Below, one piece after another: positions 35,057 to 44,309 of a stretch of 64,000 bases of DNA. The notes beneath the pieces were generated by a model. It worked only from the letters and a program-made list of their open reading frames with translations, was not told the DNA's origin and did not search any database. The stretch covers positions 328,062 through 392,061 of the forward strand of contig NZ_JAJOZE010000001.1 in assembly GCF_021166585.1 (NCBI RefSeq), given 5' to 3'. The position numbers were made by a program, and so were the translations under genes. Numbering within the stretch: position 1 is the stretch's first letter; each line of letters opens with the position of its first letter. Origin of the DNA: Metabacillus kandeliae (GTDB lineage: Bacteria; Bacillota; Bacilli; Bacillales; Bacillaceae).

Positions 35057-35915
35057 CATTCTTCAGCTTCTCTTCAAAATTCATATCCATCCTCTTCTTT
35101 GGGCACTGATGCTTCTCAGTGTAGTTACCGCCCAGTTTAAAACAATGCTTATGCTGCTGATTATCGTGCTGATTCATGAGCTGGGCCATTCGGTCTGTGC
35201 AATGTATTTCTCCTGGAGAATTAAATCAATTGTGCTCCTTCCGTTTGGCGGAGCGGCAGAGGTAGATGAGCACGGTAATCGGCCGTTAAAGGAAGAAATG
35301 CTTGTCATTGCAGCGGGCCCTGCACAGCATATCTGGATGGCAGGCGCAGCGTATCTCCTTCATTTGCTTGGGGTTTTGGGAACCTCAGATTATCAGCTGT
35401 TTATGTTCTATAATTTGTCTGTTCTTTTATTTAACTTGATTCCTGTCTGGCCGCTTGACGGTGGGAAATTTTTATTTTTGCTTTTCTCGCTGCATAAGCC
35501 TTTTCAGCATGCTCATAAAGGTATGCTCCTCGTTTCGTGGGGGATACTGGCGGTTTATTGCGCTGTTTTAGCCTTTGCTGATCCGCTTCAGCTGAATCTC
35601 TGGGCCATAACGCTTTTTCTGTTTTATCAGCTGACAATGGAGCACAGGCAAAGGCGCTTTGTGCTGATGAGATTTTTAATGGAAAGGTACTATGGCAGGC
35701 AGCAGGATATTGCCAAGCTGAAGCCTATTACAGCTGATCAGAATGATTCAATCTTTCATGTGCTCCTTCAGTTTCAGCGCGGCTTCAAGCATCAGATTAT
35801 CGTAGAACGGAATGGGGAAAAATGGTCACAGCTGGATGAAAATGAGCTGCTGCATGCTTATTTTAATGAGCATAGGACAGGTTCAACTGTTGGAGAACTC
35901 GTGTATGCTTATTGA
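35049..35915 (+). CDS. spoIVFB: stage IV sporulation protein FB, pro-sigma-K intramembrane protease
   Basis: A 288-residue S2P-type site-2 metalloprotease. The zinc motif HELGH lies in a membrane segment (about 44-48), and the second ligand region reads NLIPVWPLDGG (about 132-142). A C-terminal CBS-like part follows. It releases active sigma-K in the mother cell. It starts at TTG after AGGTGA, overlapping spoIVFA. It ends at a TTGA overlap with an upstream candidate start of the RNase gene. Confidence 0.93.
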   Translation: MTSILQLLFKIHIHPLLWALMLLSVVTAQFKTMLMLLIIVLIHELGHSVCAMYFSWRIKSIVLLPFGGAAEVDEHGNRPLKEEMLVIAAGPAQHIWMAGAAYLLHLLGVLGTSDYQLFMFYNLSVLLFNLIPVWPLDGGKFLFLLFSLHKPFQHAHKGMLLVSWGILAVYCAVLAFADPLQLNLWAITLFLFYQLTMEHRQRRFVLMRFLMERYYGRQQDIAKLKPITADQNDSIFHVLLQFQRGFKHQIIVERNGEKWSQLDENELLHAYFNEHRTGSTVGELVYAY

Positions 35916-35974
35916 CGAAGCATCTGAAACATGATGAAATAAGGGGAATAACAGGATATCGAGAGGGAAAGATC

Positions 35975-37441
35975 TTGCATACATTGCTAATCAACGCGAA
36001 AACACTTGAAAAAAGAGCGGCTGTCCTTGAAAACGGCAAGCTGACGGATTTAAAAATTCAGCAGCCTGCACATGCCGCCATTACCGGCAGCATTTATGCC
36101 GGAAGAGTAGTGAAGGTCGTTTCAGGCATGCAGGCTGCCTTTGTTGATATTGGACTTGAGAAAAATGCGTACCTTTCAGCTGCAGATCTTCCTGCATCTG
36201 TCTCATCTTCTAAAAAGCATGACATCGTTTCGCTTCTGCACGAGGGAGAAAAGCTGTTTGTGCAGGTGAAAAAAGAAGGAGACGAATGGAAGGGGCCAAA
36301 GGTGTCGGCAAAGCTTGAATTTACCGGCACCTCGCTTGTATATATGCCTTATGGAAACTACATTGCTGTTTCGAAAAAAATTGAAGACGGGAAAGTAAGC
36401 GGGGAACTAAGAGCACTTGGAGAAGCCCTTGTCCAAAACACAGAAGGCGTCCTTTACCGCACTGCAGCAGCGATGAAAAGCACCGATGAACTGAAAGAAG
36501 AATGGCTCGCATTAAAGGAAGCAGGGCATCGCCTTCAGATGGACAAAGTGAACAAGGTTCCATCCGTCGTTCTGTCAGCTGATAATTTTATAAAGAAGCT
36601 TGCAGAAGAACACCTGTTTGAGAATGCTGAAAAAATTTTATACGATGATCACCAGCTGCAAAAGGAGATTACTCAGTATTTGCCTGAGCACCGTTTTGAA
36701 GTCCTGGAATACTATACCGGGAAAGAAGGGCTTTTTTCTGCTTTTAAAATAGAAGAAGAAATAGATAAGCTTCAGAAAAGAATAGTTTGGCTGAAAAACG
36801 GCGCTTACCTTGTGATTGACAGGACAGAGGCAATGTTCGTCATTGATGTGAATTCTGGCAAATATACCGGAAAAACCTCTTATAGAGAAACTGCTTTGAA
36901 TGTGAATCTGGAAGCGGCCCGTGAAATTCCCCGGCAGCTGAGGCTGAGGAACATGAGCGGCATTATTTTAATTGATTTTATTGATATGAAGGAAAAAAGT
37001 GATCAGGAAAAGGTTTTAAAAGTGATCGCAGCAGAGCTGAAAAAGGACCGCATACATACAAGAATGGCGGGCTTGACAGAATTGAATATTCTGCAGCTGA
37101 CAAGAAAGAAAACGGAGGGAAGCTTATCGGCTTTGCTTCAGGACCATTGCAGTGTCTGCGGCGGGACGGGAAGGGTTAAAGGAGCAGAAGCGCTCGCATT
37201 TCAGCTTGAAAGACTTTTGTGGGAGCATCAGTACATGGAGGAAGATGGTATGTGGATTGAGGCGACCCCTGATATCATTAGCCTGCTGAAAGGGGAGGGC
37301 GGAACTCATCTGGAGCAGCTTGAGGCAGCCCTGCATTTCCGGATCTTCCTGACAGAGCTTAAAGAACCTGCACCGCACTTTCATATCAGGCTTACAGGAA
37401 GCACAGAAGAACTTTTAACACGAATGAAGAAAAGTAATTGA
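35975..37441 (+). CDS. ribonuclease E/G family protein
   Basis: 488 residues from TTG 35975, which has GAGAGGGA at good spacing; the frame is also open from a TTG at 35912 overlapping the spoIVFB stop. It has an S1-like RNA-binding region near the start (SIYAGRVVKVVSGMQAAFVD), the catalytic Asp motifs (FVIDVNSG and LIDFID), and the zinc-link CSVCGGTG. It is RNase G-sized, without the long RNase E scaffold tail. B. subtilis lacks this family, but several other bacilli carry it here. Likely function is 5'-end-dependent cleavage of RNA. Confidence 0.9.
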   Translation: MHTLLINAKTLEKRAAVLENGKLTDLKIQQPAHAAITGSIYAGRVVKVVSGMQAAFVDIGLEKNAYLSAADLPASVSSSKKHDIVSLLHEGEKLFVQVKKEGDEWKGPKVSAKLEFTGTSLVYMPYGNYIAVSKKIEDGKVSGELRALGEALVQNTEGVLYRTAAAMKSTDELKEEWLALKEAGHRLQMDKVNKVPSVVLSADNFIKKLAEEHLFENAEKILYDDHQLQKEITQYLPEHRFEVLEYYTGKEGLFSAFKIEEEIDKLQKRIVWLKNGAYLVIDRTEAMFVIDVNSGKYTGKTSYRETALNVNLEAAREIPRQLRLRNMSGIILIDFIDMKEKSDQEKVLKVIAAELKKDRIHTRMAGLTELNILQLTRKKTEGSLSALLQDHCSVCGGTGRVKGAEALAFQLERLLWEHQYMEEDGMWIEATPDIISLLKGEGGTHLEQLEAALHFRIFLTELKEPAPHFHIRLTGSTEELLTRMKKSN

Positions 37442-37466
37442 CTATGCCTGCCTGCTTTGGTATCAT
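37438..37466 (+). promoter_or_regulatory. sigma-A promoter of the rplU operon
   Basis: TTGACT (37438-37443), 17 bp, TATCAT (37461-37466) with TGG directly before it (extended -10). The -35 overlaps the stop codon of the RNase gene. Confidence 0.8.
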
Positions 37467-37473
37467 TGAAATG

Positions 37474-37583
37474 TTAGTTTGTAGCACCCGTGCTACAACC
37501 GCTCAGCATCAGGTTATAAGACAGAGCTTCGGCTTTGGCACCTGTCACTGGCGAGTCTGAGTATAAATGGGAGGTGCATTGGA
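37474..37583 (+). ncRNA. ribosomal protein L21 leader
   Basis: The 5' untranslated region of rplU holds a perfect hairpin GTAGCAC-CC-GTGCTAC (37481-37496) and further paired segments ahead of the GGGAGGTG ribosome site. Firmicute rplU operons carry a conserved L21 leader, thought to be an autoregulatory binding site. Assignment rests on position and the first hairpin. Confidence 0.75.
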
Positions 37584-37892
37584 ATGTACGCAATTATTGA
37601 AACAGGCGGTAAGCAAATCAAAGTAGAAGCTGGCCAAGCTATCTACATTGAGAAACTTGCAGCTGGTGCTGATGAAACAGTTACTTTTGACAAGGTTTTA
37701 TTCGTAGGCGGCGACGACGTGAAAGTTGGAAGCCCTCTAGTTGAAGGAGCTACTGTTACTGCTAAGGTTGAAAAACACGGCCGCGCGAAAAAAATCACCG
37801 TTTTTAAATACAAAGCGAAGAAAAATAATCGCAAGAAACAAGGTCATCGTCAGCCTTACACAAAAGTTGTTATTGACGCAATCAACATCTAA
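37584..37892 (+). CDS. rplU: 50S ribosomal protein L21
   Basis: 102 residues, full family length. It starts [11 protein letters not shown] and ends in the basic RQ.YTKV.I.. signature. It binds 23S rRNA domain VI with L20. The ribosome site is GGGAGGTG. First gene of rplU-prp-rpmA. Confidence 0.99.
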   Translation: MYAIIETGGKQIKVEAGQAIYIEKLAAGADETVTFDKVLFVGGDDVKVGSPLVEGATVTAKVEKHGRAKKITVFKYKAKKNNRKKQGHRQPYTKVVIDAINI

Positions 37893-37904
37893 GGCAGTGA
37901 TGTA

Positions 37905-38243
37905 ATGATTCAGGCAGTGATTAACCGTTCCAAAGACGGTTCCATCCAATCCTTTTCATTATCGGGCCATGCCCAATCTGCAGATTATGGCAAAGATCTG
38001 GTCTGTGCAGGAGCAAGTGCTGTTGTGTTCGGATCCATTAATGCTGTGATGGCGCTCGCGAAGCTTGAGCCGATTCTGGACCTTGGTTCAGATGGAGGCT
38101 ATCTTCGTTTCGAATTGCCGGAAGAGCTGGAGCCTGATGCATTCAGCAAAGCACAGCTGCTGCTTGAAGGAATGCTCGTTTCCCTGCAGACCATTGAAAG
38201 AGATTACAGCAAGTACATGAAAGTAAGATTAAAAAACATATAG
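37905..38243 (+). CDS. prp: ribosomal-processing cysteine protease Prp
   Basis: 112 residues, formerly YsxB. The catalytic His (GHAQSADYG, His about 22) and Cys (DLVCAGASA, Cys about 34) are in place. Prp removes the N-terminal extension of L27 before assembly, an essential step in Firmicutes. It sits between rplU and the L27 gene, which carries the matching cleavage site. Confidence 0.95.
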   Translation: MIQAVINRSKDGSIQSFSLSGHAQSADYGKDLVCAGASAVVFGSINAVMALAKLEPILDLGSDGGYLRFELPEELEPDAFSKAQLLLEGMLVSLQTIERDYSKYMKVRLKNI

Positions 38244-38546
<303 letters not shown>

Positions 38547-38556
38547 GAATGATCAA

Positions 38557-38590
38557 GCTCCAGCCGATTGCCCGGCTGGAGTTTTTATTT
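38557..38590 (+). terminator. terminator of the rplU operon
   Basis: CTCCAGCCG pairs with CGGCTGGAG around a six-base loop, followed by TTTTTATTTT. Confidence 0.93.
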
Positions 38591-38730
38591 TCTGCAGTGC
38601 TGCAGAAGCTGCTGTTCAAAAAGCAGCGAAATGAATAAAAATTATTTGCATCCAGCGCAATCAGCCAGATGCTGATCTCAGGGAATTAGTCCCGGAATCC
38701 GGAAAACAGGGTGCATCTTTGAATAAACCG

Positions 38731-38759
38731 TTTTTTCCTCCCCTTAAGTTTGATATAAT
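38731..38759 (+). promoter_or_regulatory. predicted spo0B-obg promoter
   Basis: TATAAT (38754-38759) with TGA directly before it is an extended -10; the -35 region is only T-rich. It lies in the 349-bp gap between rpmA and spo0B, 137 bp before the spo0B start, so the transcript would have a long leader. Besides this promoter, the terminator at 38557 and the hairpin at 38775, I see nothing else in that gap. Confidence 0.55.
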
Positions 38760-38774
38760 TTGATTACTATTGTT

Positions 38775-38800
38775 GCTAAAAGAAACTTTTTCCTTTTAGC
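38775..38800 (+). other. hairpin in the spo0B leader
   Basis: GCTAAAAG pairs with CTTTTAGC around a 10-base loop, downstream of the predicted promoter. No T-run follows, so it is not a terminator; role unknown. Confidence 0.4.
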
Positions 38801-38895
38801 GATAACTCTTGGGGCGAAATGAAAAAAGTTCAATCACCGTGTGCATCTTTTGACAAGGCTCCCATCAGCAATAAAGAAATGAGTGGAGTGCGAAA

Positions 38896-39447
38896 ATGAA
38901 AAAAACAGACACAGAGTGGGGAATCGTCGATATAATCAGCCATTATCGCCATGATTGGATGAACAGACTCCAGCTGATTAAAGGTAATTTATCTTTGGAA
39001 AAGTTCGACCGAGTGAACGAGATTGTCGATGAAATCATCATAGAAGCGCAGCAGGAATCCAAATTGTGCAATCTGAAAGCTCCCGAATTCGCAAGTCTGC
39101 TTATGACCTTTTCATGGGAATCCCACCCTTTTACGCTTGAATACGAGGTGCTGGGGGAGATCAGCGACCTGTCTCTTTTTGAACGGAAAATGATCAGCTT
39201 TTGCAGCGGACTTTTCCGCATGCTGGATGAATGCGCTGACTGCAAAACAGAAAATCATCTTGTTGTGTCAATTGAAACGAAAAACTTGAATGGCCAGACA
39301 GGTTTCATTTTTGATTTTCAAGGCATGATAACAGATAGTGAAAAACTCGCTTCTTTTTTCTATAAATGCGAAGAGGACGGCATCTCCTTGATTAATCTGG
39401 ACATCCATACATACGAATGGACAGCAGCGCTCGTTTTCACATCATAA
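38896..39447 (+). CDS. spo0B: sporulation initiation phosphotransferase Spo0B
   Basis: 183 residues. It passes phosphate from Spo0F to Spo0A in the sporulation phosphorelay. The phosphoaccepting His is His19 in HYRHDWMN, followed by the four-helix-bundle pattern LQLIKGNLSLEKFDRV. The C-terminal half is a degenerate histidine-kinase ATPase fold without nucleotide motifs. The usual longer N-terminal tail is shortened. obg follows after 33 bp, as in B. subtilis. Confidence 0.95.
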   Translation: MKKTDTEWGIVDIISHYRHDWMNRLQLIKGNLSLEKFDRVNEIVDEIIIEAQQESKLCNLKAPEFASLLMTFSWESHPFTLEYEVLGEISDLSLFERKMISFCSGLFRMLDECADCKTENHLVVSIETKNLNGQTGFIFDFQGMITDSEKLASFFYKCEEDGISLINLDIHTYEWTAALVFTS

Positions 39448-39480
39448 GCTTTATTGGTTTTTTAGAACGGAGGAAAAAAT

Positions 39481-40773
39481 ATGTTTGTCGATCAGGTGAA
39501 GATTTATGTAAAAGGCGGTGACGGAGGGAACGGAATGGTTGCCTACCGCCGTGAAAAATATGTTCCGAAAGGCGGTCCCGCTGGAGGTGACGGAGGCAAA
39601 GGAGCCAATGTGATCTTTGAAGTGGACGAAGGTCTGCGCACACTGATGGATTTCCGCTATCAGAGGCATTTTAAAGCAGACAGGGGACAGCATGGAATGT
39701 CCAAGAATCAGCACGGAAGAACGGCTTCCGATATGATCGTGAAAGTTCCCCCCGGCACTGTAGTAACAGACGAGGAAACAAACCAGGTGCTTGCTGATCT
39801 TGTCGAGCATGGACAGAGAGCTGTAATCGCTAAAGGCGGACGCGGCGGACGGGGAAATTCCCGTTTTGCCACACCGGCAAATCCTGCCCCTGAAGTAGCG
39901 GAAAACGGAGAACCTGGACAGGAGCGCAACGTTATCCTGGAATTAAAGCTATTGGCTGATGCAGGTCTTGTCGGCTTCCCGAGCGTAGGAAAGTCAACTT
40001 TCCTTTCTGTCGTGACTTCTGCCAAGCCGAAAATTGCAGAATATCACTTTACAACACTTGTTCCGAACCTCGGCGTTGTTGAAACTGAAGACAACCGCAG
40101 CTTTGTGCTGGCGGATCTTCCTGGATTGATCGAAGGAGCTCATGAAGGTGTAGGCCTTGGTCACCAATTCCTGCGCCATATTGAACGGACAAGAGTGATC
40201 GTGCATGTGATTGATATGTCTTCAGGCGAAGGCCGCGACCCTTATGAAGATTATTTAACCATCAATGAAGAGCTGAAGGAATACAACCTGAGGCTGACCG
40301 AACGGCCGCAGGTCATTGTAGCCAACAAAATGGACATGCCGGAATCTGCAGACAACCTGGAAATTTTTAAAGAAAAACTGCAGGGAGAGCATAAAATCTT
40401 CCCGATTTCAGCCATTACCCGTGAAGGGGTCCGGGATCTTCTCTTCGAAATCGCCAACCTTGTGGAAAGCACGCTGGAATTCCCGATTTATGAGGAAGAG
40501 GACGAGGATGCAGCAAATGCACGAGTCATGTACAAATTTGAAGAAGAAGAAGCGCCGTTTGCCATCACAAGAGACAGCGACGGAGCTTATGTCCTCTCAG
40601 GAACCAAGATTGAAAAACTGTTTAAAATGACAGATCTAACAAGAGATGAGTCGATCCGCCGCTTCTCAAGACAGCTGAGAAGCATGGGTGTAGATGAAGC
40701 TCTTCGCGAAAGAGGCGCTCAAAATGGCGACACTGTGCGCCTGCTCGAATTTGAATTTGATTTTGTTGATTGA
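39481..40773 (+). CDS. obg: GTPase ObgE/CgtA
   Basis: A 430-residue essential GTPase in 50S assembly, also linked to Spo0A activation. Domains: Gly-rich Obg fold (1-158), G domain with GFPSVGKST and DLPG (about 159-330), and a C-terminal OCT domain (about 345-430). The ribosome site is GGAGGA. The hairpin after the gene may end the spo0B-obg unit. Confidence 0.98.
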   Translation: MFVDQVKIYVKGGDGGNGMVAYRREKYVPKGGPAGGDGGKGANVIFEVDEGLRTLMDFRYQRHFKADRGQHGMSKNQHGRTASDMIVKVPPGTVVTDEETNQVLADLVEHGQRAVIAKGGRGGRGNSRFATPANPAPEVAENGEPGQERNVILELKLLADAGLVGFPSVGKSTFLSVVTSAKPKIAEYHFTTLVPNLGVVETEDNRSFVLADLPGLIEGAHEGVGLGHQFLRHIERTRVIVHVIDMSSGEGRDPYEDYLTINEELKEYNLRLTERPQVIVANKMDMPESADNLEIFKEKLQGEHKIFPISAITREGVRDLLFEIANLVESTLEFPIYEEEDEDAANARVMYKFEEEEAPFAITRDSDGAYVLSGTKIEKLFKMTDLTRDESIRRFSRQLRSMGVDEALRERGAQNGDTVRLLEFEFDFVD

Positions 40774-40780
40774 CCCTGAC

Positions 40781-40809
40781 GGAGAGCGATAACGCTCTCC
40801 GCTTTCTTT
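40781..40809 (+). terminator. hairpin after obg, weak terminator
   Basis: GGAGAGCG pairs with CGCTCTCC around ATAA; the following GCTTTCTTT is only moderately T-rich. Confidence 0.6.
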
Positions 40810-40837
40810 AACGTGAACGACAAGAGGGAGAGATGGG

Positions 40838-41284
40838 ATGATGAAAGAAGAAAGCTTCTATCTTGTCCGGGAGGATGTCCTGCCGGAAGCCATGCAGAAA
40901 ACCCTTGAAGTGAAGAAATTGATTGAACGGGGAAAAGCGGGCTCAGTAGCAGAAGCAGTGCAGCGTGTAGACTTAAGCCGAAGCGCCTTTTATAAATACA
41001 GGGATGCCGTATTCCCGTTTCATACAGTTGTAAAAGAAAAAATCATTACGCTCTTTTTTCAGCTTGAAGACCGCTCCGGAACACTGAGTGAGCTTTTGGC
41101 CATGACCGCTTCGGCAGGCTGCAATGTGCTGACCATCCACCAGACGATTCCGCTGCAGGGGCGCGCAAATGTCACGCTCTCCCTCAATATTAACGGAATG
41201 AATGAAGATATAAACAAATTAATGTCCAGACTGAAGCGGATGGAATTTGTAGAAAAAGTCGAAATCCTTGGTTCTGGCGCATAG
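40838..41284 (+). CDS. pheB: ACT domain protein PheB
   Basis: 148 residues: an N-terminal helical part containing [11 protein letters not shown] and a C-terminal ACT domain (about 70-145). The family is always beside pheA in bacilli and was named for chorismate mutase-related activity, but it lacks that fold; an amino-acid-sensing role is likelier. The ATG at 40838 is preferred by spacing from GAGGGAG; 40841 is possible. Confidence 0.93.
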   Translation: MMKEESFYLVREDVLPEAMQKTLEVKKLIERGKAGSVAEAVQRVDLSRSAFYKYRDAVFPFHTVVKEKIITLFFQLEDRSGTLSELLAMTASAGCNVLTIHQTIPLQGRANVTLSLNINGMNEDINKLMSRLKRMEFVEKVEILGSGA

Positions 41285-41299
41285 GGAGATGAACAGAAA

Positions 41300-42157
41300 G
41301 TGAGCAAAATTGGATACCTTGGACCTGAAGCAACCTTTACGCATATGGCGGTCAGCCGTTTTTTCAATCCTGAAGAAGAAAAAATCCCCTTCCGGACCAT
41401 TCCGGATTGCATGGATGCAGCTGGTGCAGGCCAAATTGACTTTGCCGTTGTTCCGCTTGAAAATACAATTGAGGGCTCTGTTAATCTGACAGTCGACTAC
41501 CTTGTTCATGAACAGCCTCTTTATATCAGAGGAGAAATAACAGCTCCTATTGCCCAGCATCTCATGGTTCACAAGGAAAACGCCGAAAACTGGAAGGCAG
41601 CGGAGAAAATCCTTTCTCATCCGCATGCCATTGCCCAGTGCCATAAATATTTACATAGCCGGTTTAAAGAAATCCCGTATGAAAATGCCGCTTCCACAGG
41701 AGCATCCGCTCAATATGCAAGCGGGCATCCTGAGGAAAAAATAGCAGTCATCGCCAATGAAATGGCCGCAGCTGTGTACGGGCTGGAGATTGTTCAGCAC
41801 AATATTCACGATTACAACTATAATCACACGCGCTTTGTCATCCTGCATCCTGATGAGAATGCCGCCGTTCACGGTGCCCCAGGTCAAAATGGAAGAGAAA
41901 AAACAACCATCATGATCACACTTCCGTCTGATCAGTCTGGAACACTGCACCAGGTTCTTTCCGCATTTGCCTGGAGAAAGCTGAACCTGTCAAAAATAGA
42001 ATCGAGACCAATGAAAACAGGTCTAGGAAACTACTTTTTCCTGATTGATATCGAACAGGGCATGGACGGCATTTTGATTCCGGGCGCGACCTCCGAGCTT
42101 GAAGCACTTGGCTGCGGAGTGAAGGTGCTCGGAAGCTATAAGGCGTTCAGTTTGTAG
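41300..42157 (+). CDS. pheA: prephenate dehydratase
   Basis: 285 residues: converts prephenate to phenylpyruvate for phenylalanine synthesis. N-terminal KIGYLGPEATFTH, the substrate-site stretch VVPLENTIEGSVN, and the C-terminal ACT domain with the Phe-binding ESRP motif are all present. It starts at GTG, 15 bp after pheB. The following 345-bp gap holds a periodic array and a terminator. Confidence 0.97.
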   Translation: MSKIGYLGPEATFTHMAVSRFFNPEEEKIPFRTIPDCMDAAGAGQIDFAVVPLENTIEGSVNLTVDYLVHEQPLYIRGEITAPIAQHLMVHKENAENWKAAEKILSHPHAIAQCHKYLHSRFKEIPYENAASTGASAQYASGHPEEKIAVIANEMAAAVYGLEIVQHNIHDYNYNHTRFVILHPDENAAVHGAPGQNGREKTTIMITLPSDQSGTLHQVLSAFAWRKLNLSKIESRPMKTGLGNYFFLIDIEQGMDGILIPGATSELEALGCGVKVLGSYKAFSL

Positions 42158-42171
42158 GTGAGCGGGCAGCA

Positions 42172-42380
42172 GGAAAGCTGCACGGAAACAGGGCAAGTTG
42201 CATGTAAACAGCTTAACCCGCATGTGAATGGGCGAAGCCGCATGTAAACAGTTTAACCCGCATGCAAACAATGAAAGCTGCAGATAAAAAGCTGAAACCT
42301 GCAAATAAATTTCAAAAACCTGCAAATAAATCTCGAAAAGCCGCAAATAAAAAGGCGTAACCCGCATGTATTCACTAGGT
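42172..42380. repeat. ten-unit array with exact 20-bp then 21-bp period
   Basis: GCA cores preceded by a pyrimidine or G occur with G at 42180, 42200, 42220, 42240, 42260, 42280, 42301, 42322, 42343 and 42364: spacing 20 five times, then 21 four times. Early units read about CCGCATGTAAACAG, later ones about CCTGCAAATAAA. The change of period breaks any common reading frame, so it is not a coding repeat. Units are adjacent with no spacers, so not a CRISPR. No function is known to me. Confidence 0.85.
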
Positions 42381-42399
42381 TTTTCACTTAAAATATCAA

Positions 42400-42437
42400 A
42401 AAAGCAAAGAGGCAGACTCTAATCTGCCTCTTTTTGC
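42400..42437. terminator. bidirectional terminator between pheA and niaR
   Basis: AAAGAGGCAGA pairs with TCTGCCTCTTT around a six-base loop, with A-tract before and T-tract after. It can serve both pheA and the convergent niaR. Confidence 0.88.
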
Positions 42438-42502
42438 GTAAAATTTTCCATTTTATTCGGAATTCCGTCTTATTTTTAGCTCCTGACCGGCAACTCCGCT
42501 CC

Positions 42503-43051
42503 TCAATCTTTCTCCGAAACTAAAAAGCCAGCCTCATCAAGCGCCTTTGCCGCCTGATCCAGTTTTTCTTCAGAATCTGAACTCAGAGTATGAAGGTGCA
42601 GTCCTTCTGTCAGCTGGGAAAGGTAGGCAGCGTTAGTAGATTGTATTTTTTGAATAAATTCCTCTGCTTCCTTTCTCGAGGAAACCATGATAGAGGCAGT
42701 AAGGTCGCCGTACACGGGATGCTCCACAATCACATCCTTGACTGTGACCCCGTGATCGACAATTAAATTCAGTTCATCTGCTGTTGCTTCAGGTGCATGA
42801 TAGCTTGCAACAATTTTTTCAAACTGAAAGTGAGGCCGGTTCTCTTTTACGTAAACATACCCTTGACTTGTCGCCATAATCGGGTGATTTTTTGCTTTTA
42901 AAAGTGAGATATCCTGGACAATTACTTGCCTGCTCACATTTGTTTTTTTAGCGAGGCCGCTGCCTGTCAGGGGATGATCGCTTTGCGTCAGCCACTCCAG
43001 CAGTTTTTTTCGTCTTTCTTCGCCTGTGACCTTATTGTCCACCTTTTTCAA
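42503..43051 (-). CDS. niaR: niacin-responsive transcriptional repressor NiaR
   Basis: 182 residues, known as YrxA in B. subtilis. N-terminal winged helix (HTH_11 type, about 10-65, with ASGLAKKTNVSRQVIVQDI-like helix) and a C-terminal 3H domain (about 75-175) named for conserved His residues (VEHPVYGDL and LHLHTL). With niacin bound it represses NAD synthesis and niacin uptake genes. It starts at TTG after AGAAGGGA, 24 bp downstream of nifS, so it is probably autoregulated through the shared divergent region. Confidence 0.93.
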   Translation of the reverse strand: MKKVDNKVTGEERRKKLLEWLTQSDHPLTGSGLAKKTNVSRQVIVQDISLLKAKNHPIMATSQGYVYVKENRPHFQFEKIVASYHAPEATADELNLIVDHGVTVKDVIVEHPVYGDLTASIMVSSRKEAEEFIQKIQSTNAAYLSQLTEGLHLHTLSSDSEEKLDQAAKALDEAGFLVSEKD

Positions 43052-43075
43052 TCCCTTCTTCTTCCTCCTACTAAT

Positions 43076-44197
43076 TTAACATGCTGAAAGGGCATTCGTG
43101 AAGGCGAGCAATTCAGCTTCAGCAGTAGAGGGGGCCATTGAGACGCGGATAAAGCGCAGTGCTTCCTCATCGGAATACCCGAGCGAAACAACCGCTGCTG
43201 AAGGCTTTTGCATGCCGGCCTGGCAAGCGCTGCCGGCTGAAATGGCGATGCCTCTTTGGTTGCAGGTCAAAAGGGCATACTGTCCCTCTGTTTTTTCCAG
43301 AATCAGTCCGGCAATTCCCGGAAGCTGATAGGGATCCTCACCTTCTGCAAATTCAGCTTTTATCCCTGCAGCACGCAGCTGCCTTTTCAAATAAGCCCTC
43401 AGTTCCTTCAATCTGCTGGCATTTTGGCTCATTGATCCGGAAAGCTCCTTTGCTGCAACGGCAAAAGAACAGGCACCTGGAACGTCTGCTGTCCCGCCGC
43501 GAAAGCCTTTTTCATGAGTCGTACCAGGCAAGGCAGGCTTCCATGCTGTGCCAGGATTGATCCAGGCAGCTCCTATCCCTTTAGGTCCGCAAATTTTATG
43601 TGCAGAAATAGAGACAGCATCAAGATTCCACTCTTTTACCTCAATTGGAATCTTGCAGAAGGTTTGCACACAGTCGCTGTGAAAAAGAATCCCCCTCTCC
43701 TTTAGCGAATGACATAACGGCCCGATATCCTGAACAATGCCTGTTTCTGAATTGCCATGCTGGATGGTAACAAGCGCCGTATTTTCTGTAAGCAGCGGAC
43801 TCAGCTGCTCCGAAGTTATCCGTCCGCTTCCATCAGGCAGGGCTTTTTTGACAATATAGCCGTGCCCTTCAAGGTGTGCCATAAAGTTTGTAATAGAAGA
43901 ATGCTCCATTGCACTGTAAATAATCTCTCTTTTTTTCGGATCTGCCACTCCATTTAGCAGGGATACAATAGCCAAAATGCTTGCTTCACTGCCGCACCCT
44001 GTAAAATAAATCCCTTTCGGATCACCGCCGAGACAGGAGGCGATGGCATGCCTTGAAGCTTCCAAGAGCTCTGCCGCTCTCCCGCCGATATCATGCAGGC
44101 TGCTGCTGTTGCCAGGTGCCTTTTCAGCTGCTTCCGCATAGGCTTTTATCGCGTTCATCGACATGGGTGACGTAGCTGCGTAATCAAGATATATCAT
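43076..44197 (-). CDS. nifS: cysteine desulfurase dedicated to NAD synthesis
   Basis: A 373-residue PLP-dependent class V aminotransferase fold. The PLP Lys lies in SAHKICGPKG, the N-terminal YLDYAAT motif is typical, and the active-site Cys is in SACQAG. It supplies sulfur for the Fe-S cluster of quinolinate synthase NadA. It is divergent from nadB, followed by niaR. The ribosome site is AGGAGA. Confidence 0.93.
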   Translation of the reverse strand: MIYLDYAATSPMSMNAIKAYAEAAEKAPGNSSSLHDIGGRAAELLEASRHAIASCLGGDPKGIYFTGCGSEASILAIVSLLNGVADPKKREIIYSAMEHSSITNFMAHLEGHGYIVKKALPDGSGRITSEQLSPLLTENTALVTIQHGNSETGIVQDIGPLCHSLKERGILFHSDCVQTFCKIPIEVKEWNLDAVSISAHKICGPKGIGAAWINPGTAWKPALPGTTHEKGFRGGTADVPGACSFAVAAKELSGSMSQNASRLKELRAYLKRQLRAAGIKAEFAEGEDPYQLPGIAGLILEKTEGQYALLTCNQRGIAISAGSACQAGMQKPSAAVVSLGYSDEEALRFIRVSMAPSTAEAELLAFTNALSAC

Positions 44198-44268
44198 GTA
44201 TAAAGTCTCCTAAACTTTTGATCTGCGTTAACAGGAAATAATTCTTGTTTTTAGTTTAAAGTTATGTA

Positions 44269-44292
44269 AAGATAGGTGTCAAGACAGATGTA
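44269..44292. promoter_or_regulatory. candidate NiaR operator between nifS and nadB
   Basis: A TAGGTGTC-AA-GACAGATG palindrome (44273-44290) is central in the 112-bp divergent intergenic region, inside a TGTAAAG-flanked segment. NiaR sites in bacilli are palindromes built on TGTC/GACA halves. A promoter for nadB probably overlaps (TTGTTT at 44245 as possible -35). Confidence 0.65.
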
Positions 44293-44309
44293 AAGTAAGG
44301 TGATGGAAA

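Noticed and set aside
42023-42367. Minus-strand frame with a 7-residue repeat next to pheA
   Set aside because: The 21-bp part of the array gives the heptads, but the 20-bp part breaks the frame pattern and the frame overlaps pheA.
42172-42380. CRISPR array
   Set aside because: Units are adjacent without unique spacers, unit length is 20-21 bp and no cas genes are near.
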